NCBI GenBank assembly: GCA_016926375.1
Contig: JAFGOR010000192.1
Location: 1 to 34,368 of the forward strand
DNA: 34,368 bases
Reading direction: 5' to 3'
Source of the DNA: Bacteroidales bacterium
GTDB lineage: Bacteria > Bacteroidota > Bacteroidia > Bacteroidales > UBA10428
Shown: piece after piece, positions 28,251-34,368 of the stretch
Position numbering within the stretch: position 1 is the first letter of the stretch
Layout of the letters: each line of letters starts with the position of its first letter
Translations under genes and position numbers: made by a program
The notes under the pieces: model-generated
Database searches by the model: none
What the model saw: the letters and a program-made list of their open reading frames with translations, nothing else
What the model was told of the DNA's origin: nothing

Positions 28251-29380
28251 TGAAAATTTGAAGGTCTGATTCGGCTAGATAACAAAAGCCCAAAATTAAT
28301 GAACAGTGACAACAAGTCAAACAATAACGAAATTAATAATAAATTTTTCTCATTTAAACGGATCATTGTTTTTTTAATAACAAAGATCTGAATGATCATA
28401 CGCAATACGAAAACCAGGAGCACCCAAATCCTGTGTACTGGCGAAAAAAGCAGGGCAATCAGGCTGGCATAAAAGATCAGTCGGCTGAACGGCTCAAGTG
28501 CCAGAATAAATTTATGCGAACCTTTATAGAGGCTGTTTGTTGAAAAGTGACGTTTCTTCTGGTAACTCCATTTATCAAAGGAATCTTTTGGCGCAGTGCG
28601 TGTGTGGCTCTCATGCGCATATTCGATAGCCGTATTTGTACCGGTGGCATTTTCATTCACAAACAAGTCATCATCACCCGAGGCCAGGTGAAAATGTCCG
28701 GAAAAGCCTTTGCCTGAATAGAAGAGTGATTTTTTGTAAGCCAGGTTTCTGCCAACTCCCATGTAAGGTATCCGGCAGAGAGCCATGCTGAAATACTGCA
28801 GGGCAATCATCAGCGTATCGTACCGGATGTACTTGTTCAGTATACCGGGAAGAGGAAAATATCCGCCATAACCCAAAACAATCGCGGTTTTATCAGAAAA
28901 ATGGCCCGACATGAGTTTCAGCCACTGATTGCTTTCAGGCTGGCAATCGCCGTCGGTAAACAACAACCGCTCATGCTTTGCTGCTTTGATACCAATGGTA
29001 ACCGCAAGTTTTTTCCCGTGTGAAAACTTTTTATCTTCCTTAATAACGCTTGTTCTTAAGTTGGGGTATGCTTTCATGTATTTTTCCAAGATGTCTTCCG
29101 TTTCATCCGAGGAGCAATCATTCACAACAATAACCTCGAATTCGGGATAATCCTGGGTAAGTATGACCGGGAGAAATTTGTCCAGGTTGTCAGCTTCATT
29201 GCGTGCGCAAATAATCACCGAAACCGGTTCAAACACGGCATCCTCCTGTTTCTTTTTATGAAAAACAAACCTGCTGAAGATGCCCAGGTAGTAAACCAAC
29301 TGGATGACAAACGAAAAAACAAAAACGAGCAGGATAATAAACCATTGTTTATCAGCTAGTAATTCAGAAATTGCTGGCAT
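28241..29380 (-). CDS. Family 2 glycosyltransferase (membrane-associated)
   Basis: 379 aa; EPVSVIICARNEADNLDKFLPVILTQDYPEFEVIVVNDCSSDETEDIL, FTDGDCQP, QKKRHFST; N- and C-terminal TM segments. Confidence 0.92.
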   Translation of the reverse strand: MPAISELLADKQWFIILLVFVFSFVIQLVYYLGIFSRFVFHKKKQEDAVFEPVSVIICARNEADNLDKFLPVILTQDYPEFEVIVVNDCSSDETEDILEKYMKAYPNLRTSVIKEDKKFSHGKKLAVTIGIKAAKHERLLFTDGDCQPESNQWLKLMSGHFSDKTAIVLGYGGYFPLPGILNKYIRYDTLMIALQYFSMALCRIPYMGVGRNLAYKKSLFYSGKGFSGHFHLASGDDDLFVNENATGTNTAIEYAHESHTRTAPKDSFDKWSYQKKRHFSTNSLYKGSHKFILALEPFSRLIFYASLIALLFSPVHRIWVLLVFVLRMIIQIFVIKKTMIRLNEKNLLLISLLFDLLSLFINFGLLLSSRIRPSNFQWK

Positions 29381-29474
29381 TTGCTTTAATTATTCTCAGC
29401 GGCCAATTTACTCAAAGTTTTTGATGTATGCCAAATTCTGACAGCTCAACAGACAATTTTCATGGTAATAGTTA

Positions 29475-29482
29475 TATATTTG
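29475..29482 (+). promoter_or_regulatory. -7 element (TANNTTTG) for tgt
   Basis: TATATTTG at 29475-29482, just upstream of ATG 29501; supports that start over 29462. -33 element not clear. Confidence 0.5.
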
Positions 29483-29500
29483 CGGCCAAACAAGGTTTTC

Positions 29501-30631
29501 ATGGAATTCAGGATATTCAATCGAGATTCGGCTACCCGGGCGCGCTCCGGAAGGATTACAACCGGGCATGGAGCGATTGAGACTCCTGTGTTTATGCCGG
29601 TTGGCACAGCAGGAACGGTTAAAGCGGTTCATCAGCGTGAGCTTTCTGATGATCTGAATGCGAAGATCATTCTCGGAAATACCTATCATTTATACCTGCG
29701 TCCGGGTATTGATATCATCAGGCAGGCAGGCGGACTCCACCGTTTTATGAACTGGAGCCGGCCCATTCTTACCGACAGCGGAGGTTACCAGGTGTTCTCA
29801 CTGGCATCAATCAGGAAACTTACCCGGGAAGGTGCTCTGTTCAGTTCACATATTGACGGATCGAAGCACTTGTTTACACCCGAAAAAATCGTGGATGTGC
29901 AGCGGGTTATTGGTGCCGACATCATCATGGCTCTGGACGAGTGCACGCCCTATCCATGTGAACACAAGGAGGCCCTAAAGTCGATAGAGCTTACCCACCA
30001 ATGGCTTGAAAGGGGTTATTCGCATTTTCGAAATACCGAACCGCTATATGGGTATGAACAGTCGTTTTTCCCCATTGTTCAGGGCAGTGTTTATAAAGAT
30101 CTCCGCGATATGTCAGCGCGGGAGATTTGCAAATATCCGGCTGATGGTTATGCAATTGGCGGCTTATCCGTTGGAGAGCCTGAAGATGTGATGTATGAAA
30201 TGATAGACGTTGTAACTGACATACTCCCTGATGAAAGACCACGTTATCTTATGGGAGTAGGTACCCCGGTGAATTTACTTGAAGCCATTGCCAGGGGCAT
30301 TGACATGTTTGATTGTGTTATGCCCACCCGAAACGGACGGAATGGCATGCTATTTACCAGTAAGGGCGTTATGAATATGAGGAATAACAAGTGGAAGGAT
30401 GACTTCAGCGAACTTGACCCCGATGGCGCCTGCTATGTTGACCACCATTATTCAAAAGCCTATCTGCGACATCTGATCATATCAAAGGAAATTCTGGGTG
30501 CTCAAATTGCCTCACTGCATAACTTAAGTTTTTATCTTTGGCTTATGGATGAGGCCAGAAAGCAAATCCAGGCAGGCACTTTTGGGCCATGGAAAACCCG
30601 GATGGTTCAACAATTGATTACCAGGCTATGA
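29501..30631 (+). CDS. tgt: tRNA-guanine (queuine) transglycosylase
   Basis: MEFRIFNRDSATRARSGRITTGHGAIETPVFMPVGTAGTVKAV, ILTDSGGYQVFSL, MALDECTPYP, GIDMFDCVMPTRNGRNGMLFT. Confidence 0.97.
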   Translation: MEFRIFNRDSATRARSGRITTGHGAIETPVFMPVGTAGTVKAVHQRELSDDLNAKIILGNTYHLYLRPGIDIIRQAGGLHRFMNWSRPILTDSGGYQVFSLASIRKLTREGALFSSHIDGSKHLFTPEKIVDVQRVIGADIIMALDECTPYPCEHKEALKSIELTHQWLERGYSHFRNTEPLYGYEQSFFPIVQGSVYKDLRDMSAREICKYPADGYAIGGLSVGEPEDVMYEMIDVVTDILPDERPRYLMGVGTPVNLLEAIARGIDMFDCVMPTRNGRNGMLFTSKGVMNMRNNKWKDDFSELDPDGACYVDHHYSKAYLRHLIISKEILGAQIASLHNLSFYLWLMDEARKQIQAGTFGPWKTRMVQQLITRL

Positions 30632-31722
30632 AAAATCTCAGGATGATGATTTTGGATTGGTACATTATCAGGAAATTCCTGGGAACCTTCTTTTTTACCA
30701 TTGCGCTGATTTTGGCCATTGCTGTAGTTTTTGACCTTTCTGAAAAAATTGATGATTTCCTTGAAAATGAAGCTCCGCTCCGTGCCATCGTTGTTGATTA
30801 CTACCTGAATTTCATACCCTACTTTGCCGTATTATTCAGTCCGTTGTTCACCTTCATAACGGTAATCTACTTCACATCAAGAATGGCATACAATACCGAA
30901 ATTATTGCTATTTTAAGCAGTGGTGTAAGTTTCAGGCGGATTCTCTATCCCTATTTTATTTCGGCATTTGCGCTAACCGTGTTTGCTTTTGTACTGAGCA
31001 ATTACATTATTCCGCATTCAAATGCCCGTAAGCTGGCTTTTGAGGAGGAGTATTACCACAGTTCTCCCAAACAAAACCGCAACAGGGATATTCACAAACA
31101 AATTGAACCGGGGATATTTGTATACCTCGAATCATACAACACCAACTTTAACCGGGGCCTGAAATTCTCTATTGAGAAATTTGATGACGGAAAACTGGTG
31201 TCCAAACTTTTTGCCGACGATATCGCATGGGATTCTGTTAAAAACAAATGGCACATTCGCAATTACTATATCCGGGAATTTCAGAACGAAAACCAGCTGG
31301 TTATACAGGGAAGGGATCTCGATACCACCCTGAATCTTCATCCGGAAGAATTCAGGCGCAGAGACAACGCTGTTGAAGCCATGAACCTGGGGGAACTTAA
31401 CCGCTTCATCAACACCCAAAAGATGCAGGGAGCCGAAGATATTGATTTGTTCATGATTGAAAAACACAGGCGTTTTTCTTTCCCCTTTTCGGCCTTCATT
31501 CTTACACTGATTGGGGTGTCTGTTTCATCAAAAAAAGTGAAGGGTGGAATTGGTATGCAATTGGGAATCGGGCTTCTGATCAGCTTCTCATATATAGTGT
31601 TCATGCAGTTTTCTTCGCAGTTTGCTATTAGCGGTGCATTCAGTCCCTTTATTGCTGTATGGATTCCCAACGTGCTCTTCACCATCATCGCGGTATTCAT
31701 TTACCGGTTGGCGCCCAAATAG
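30628..31722 (+). CDS. LptF/LptG (YjgP/YjgQ) family permease
   Basis: MKNLRMMILDWYIIRKFLGTFFFTIALILAIAVVFDLSEKIDDFL; six-TM pattern; start overlaps the tgt stop (ATGA at 30628-30631). Confidence 0.92.
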   Translation: MKNLRMMILDWYIIRKFLGTFFFTIALILAIAVVFDLSEKIDDFLENEAPLRAIVVDYYLNFIPYFAVLFSPLFTFITVIYFTSRMAYNTEIIAILSSGVSFRRILYPYFISAFALTVFAFVLSNYIIPHSNARKLAFEEEYYHSSPKQNRNRDIHKQIEPGIFVYLESYNTNFNRGLKFSIEKFDDGKLVSKLFADDIAWDSVKNKWHIRNYYIREFQNENQLVIQGRDLDTTLNLHPEEFRRRDNAVEAMNLGELNRFINTQKMQGAEDIDLFMIEKHRRFSFPFSAFILTLIGVSVSSKKVKGGIGMQLGIGLLISFSYIVFMQFSSQFAISGAFSPFIAVWIPNVLFTIIAVFIYRLAPK

Positions 31723-31757
31723 TTCAATACTTATTATTCAGGTATTGGAGCGGATTA

Positions 31758-31788
31758 TTTGCATTTCTTCTTTTTGACCTTATATTTG
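31758..31788 (+). promoter_or_regulatory. Bacteroidota primary-sigma promoter for the acyl-CoA carboxylase gene
   Basis: TTTG (31758-31761), N19, TATATTTG (31781-31788); supports ATG 31813 as start. Confidence 0.75.
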
Positions 31789-31812
31789 CTCCCTTCATTA
31801 AACAAAATTATC

Positions 31813-33357
31813 ATGGCACTTAAAAAACATATTCTGGAACTTCAGAAAAAACGTCAGGAAGTCCAGATGGGCGGTGGTGAAAAAGCCATCGAAAAACAGG
31901 TGGCCATGGGCAAGATGACTGCCCGCGACCGCATCAATACACTTCTGGATGAGAATTCATTCCAGGAATACGATATGTTTGTCCAGCATGATGCAAGAGA
32001 TTTTGACATGGCCAAAAAGGTACTGCATGGTGATGGTGTAGTTATTGGAACCGGTAACGTTTCGGGCAAGCCGGTTTGCATTTTTGCACAGGATTTCACG
32101 GTTGCAGGTGGCTCTTTGGGCCTGATGCATTCGCGCAAAATCGTGAAAATAATGGACCATGCCCTCAAAATGAAGGTTCCCCTGATTGGGATTAATGATT
32201 CGGGTGGAGCCAGAATTCAGGAAGGTGTGAATTCACTGGCCGGCTATGGAGAAATTTTCTTTCGAAATACCATTTCTTCAGGTGTGATTCCGCAGATATC
32301 TGTTATTCTGGGCCCCTGTGCCGGCGGGGCTGTTTATTCACCGGCGCTGACCGACTTCGTGTTTGTGGTGGAAAATATCTCCAAGATGTTCATCACTGGT
32401 CCCGAAGTGATTAAAACTGTTCTGGGAGAGGAAATCTCTATGGAAGACCTGGGTGGTGCACGCGTGCACAGTGAGATAACCGGCAATGCACATTTCTTTG
32501 CAAAATCGGAACAGGAATGTTTTGACCAGATCAAGAAACTGCTTTCGATGATACCGGCCAACAACAAGCGCAAAGCAGTAAAAACAACACCCAAACCGCC
32601 TAAGGCCGCTTATAAAATTGGAGAAATTGTTCCCGAAGATCCTTCTCTGCCCTACGATGTGCGCGATGTGATCAAGGCCATTGTGGACGATTCCGATTTC
32701 TTTGAGATCATGCAGAACTGGGCAGCCAATATGGTAATTGGCTTTGGCCGGATGAACGGCGAAACCTGTGGCTTTGTTTGTAACCAGCCACTGGTAATGG
32801 CCGGCGTGCTCGATGTGGATTCATCCGATAAAGCTGCCCGGTTCATCCGCTATTGCGACGCATTTGATATTCCCATCATCACCCTCGAAGATCTTCCGGG
32901 ATACCTTCCGGGCGTCGACCAGGAACATGCCGGCGTGATTCGTCATGGTGCTAAAATTTTGTATGCCTATAGCGAAGCCACTGTTCCCAAACTCACCGTG
33001 ATTCTGCGCAAAGCCTATGGCGGTGGTTACATAGCCATGGGTTCAAGGCACCTGCGTGCCGACTTTGTGTTTGCATGGCCCACGGCTGAAATTGCCGTAA
33101 TGGGACCAGAAGGAGCTGCGAACATCATATTCAGGAAAGAAATTACGGAAGCATCGGATCCCAATGAAATGCGCAGGCAAAAAGTTCAGGAATACAAGGA
33201 GAAATTTGCCAATCCATACGTGGCTGCTTCACGTGGCTATATCGATTCGGTGATTGCCCCCGAGGAAACCCGCAATATTCTGCTGCACGCACTTGAGGTG
33301 TCTGTGGAGAAAAAGGTAGAACTGCCTGATAAGAAACATGGTCTGCCACCTTTTTAA
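31813..33357 (+). CDS. Acyl-CoA carboxylase carboxyltransferase (beta) subunit, propionyl-CoA/methylmalonyl-CoA type
   Basis: MALKKHILELQKKRQEVQMGGGEKAIEKQVAMGKMTARDRINTLLDENSFQEYDMFV; GINDSGGARIQEGVNSLAGYGEIFFRN; GYLPGVDQEHAGVIRHGAKILYAYSEATVPKLTVILRKAYGGGYIAMGS. Confidence 0.95.
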   Translation: MALKKHILELQKKRQEVQMGGGEKAIEKQVAMGKMTARDRINTLLDENSFQEYDMFVQHDARDFDMAKKVLHGDGVVIGTGNVSGKPVCIFAQDFTVAGGSLGLMHSRKIVKIMDHALKMKVPLIGINDSGGARIQEGVNSLAGYGEIFFRNTISSGVIPQISVILGPCAGGAVYSPALTDFVFVVENISKMFITGPEVIKTVLGEEISMEDLGGARVHSEITGNAHFFAKSEQECFDQIKKLLSMIPANNKRKAVKTTPKPPKAAYKIGEIVPEDPSLPYDVRDVIKAIVDDSDFFEIMQNWAANMVIGFGRMNGETCGFVCNQPLVMAGVLDVDSSDKAARFIRYCDAFDIPIITLEDLPGYLPGVDQEHAGVIRHGAKILYAYSEATVPKLTVILRKAYGGGYIAMGSRHLRADFVFAWPTAEIAVMGPEGAANIIFRKEITEASDPNEMRRQKVQEYKEKFANPYVAASRGYIDSVIAPEETRNILLHALEVSVEKKVELPDKKHGLPPF

Positions 33358-33368
33358 TAACCAGCCTT

Positions 33369-33710
33369 ATGAGTGAAAATACGAAAAATGCAGCAGGAAG
33401 CGACAAACCGCTTCAGAAGCTGAATATTAACGGTGACGAGTATCTTACCACCTTTACACGCAAGTATGAAAACCGGAAAAAATGGACACCTCCCAATGAA
33501 AAAGAGCTGGTTTCATTTATTCCCGGTACCATCAGGCAGGTTCTGATTAAGGAAGGTGATGTAGTAAAGGCCAATCAGCCGTTGATTGTGCTCGAAGCCA
33601 TGAAGATGATGAATACCATATATGCGCCGTTTGATGCTAAGATCAAGTCGGTGCACATGAAAACAGGCGACCGGTTACCTAAAGGTACGTTGATGCTTGT
33701 TTTTGAGTAA
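33369..33710 (+). CDS. Biotin carboxyl carrier protein of acyl-CoA carboxylase
   Basis: 113 aa; biotinylation motif LEAMKMMN; starts 12 bp after the carboxyltransferase gene. Confidence 0.93.
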   Translation: MSENTKNAAGSDKPLQKLNINGDEYLTTFTRKYENRKKWTPPNEKELVSFIPGTIRQVLIKEGDVVKANQPLIVLEAMKMMNTIYAPFDAKIKSVHMKTGDRLPKGTLMLVFE

Positions 33711-34368
33711 GCAACCTGCCTTTCCATACAAAACATTCAGGGAAAACAGCCTCCAATTCGGGGGCTGTTTCCTTATACAGCCCGTATACTGTTGAACCAC
33801 TTCCGGTCATGGATGCATAAACGGCACCTGTGTCATATAGTTTTTCTTTTATAGCACCAATTGCGGGATGTTTCCGGAACACACTTTTTTCGAAATCATT
33901 TACCATACGGTCTTTCCATTCCTCAACGGGTAGTTGAACCAATTCTTCAACTGATTCGGTTGGTTTCGCAGGGGAAACGCCTGCATACGCTTCGGCCGTG
34001 CCAACATGAATACCCGGGTTTACCAGCACAACATGCATGTATTTCGGAAATACTGACAATTCCCGGAACCGGTTACCTCTTTCAAAGCCAAATAACGGCC
34101 GGTTTTTAATAAAGAAAGCGCAGTCGCTTCCCAGTTGCGAGGCATAATCACAAAGCCGGTCCTCGCTCAATTCCAGCTGAAAATTTTCATTAAGCATTTT
34201 AAGCATAAAGGCGCCGTCAGATGATCCGCCTCCCAAACCGGCCCCCATGGGTATTATTTTATGAAGATGCACCTGCAGGGCAGGGAGGTTGAATTCCTGC
34301 GCCAGCAAATGATACGCTTTTACGCAGAGATTACTTTCCGGGCTTCCGTCTACCGGAATTCCCGATGC
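33679..34368 (-). CDS. ispE: 4-diphosphocytidyl-2-C-methyl-D-erythritol kinase (5' end beyond window)
   Basis: KIIPMGAGLGGGSSDGAFMLKMLNENF, LGSDCAFFI, YASMTGSGSTVYGLY. The frame stays open to the window edge (SGIPVDGSPESNLCVKAYHLLAQEFNLP), so the 34308 start is not real. Confidence 0.95.
   Translation of the reverse strand, partial: ASGIPVDGSPESNLCVKAYHLLAQEFNLPALQVHLHKIIPMGAGLGGGSSDGAFMLKMLNENFQLELSEDRLCDYASQLGSDCAFFIKNRPLFGFERGNRFRELSVFPKYMHVVLVNPGIHVGTAEAYAGVSPAKPTESVEELVQLPVEEWKDRMVNDFEKSVFRKHPAIGAIKEKLYDTGAVYASMTGSGSTVYGLYKETAPELEAVFPECFVWKGRLLTQKQASTYL

Noticed and set aside
1-34368. tRNA, rRNA, intact insertion sequence or prophage
   Set aside because: No tRNA cloverleaf, rRNA segment, transposase, integrase or phage structural gene was recognised by reading; a dedicated search (tRNAscan, Infernal, ISfinder) was not possible.

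Overview
The window comes from a Bacteroidota-type chromosome (SusC-like plug motif, T9SS C-terminal domain, TTTG-N19-TANNTTTG promoters). It has two parts. Positions 1 to about 8.2 kb are visibly AT-rich and accessory. They hold a row of same-strand, mostly unknown genes separated by imperfect hairpin sites, followed by gene remnants (an AraC C-terminus and a decayed methyltransferase) around a TauE/SafE-type transporter. From about 8.2 kb to the end is ordinary core genome: typA, lipocalin, MATE exporter, class II aldolase, TolB-propeller/outer-membrane protein, M20 peptidase, ferredoxin, acyl-ACP thioesterase, recA, peroxiredoxin, a DUF1501/DUF1800 pair, rsmG, ECF sigma factor, GT2, tgt, LptF/G-like permease, acyl-CoA carboxylase beta subunit plus biotin carrier, and ispE. 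The best candidate for something undescribed is the 1-6.2 kb gene array. Five CG^TT junctions each precede one gene. In the two clearest units, the 5' and 3' ends of the same unit are complementary to each other, and more so than the two halves of each intergenic site. That is the pattern expected of integron-like cassette exchange, although the sites do not match the classical attC core. One unit encodes a MuiA/DUF4139-like protein with an apparent SusC-type TonB plug segment embedded in it. All family calls are from reading the translations; no database search was run.
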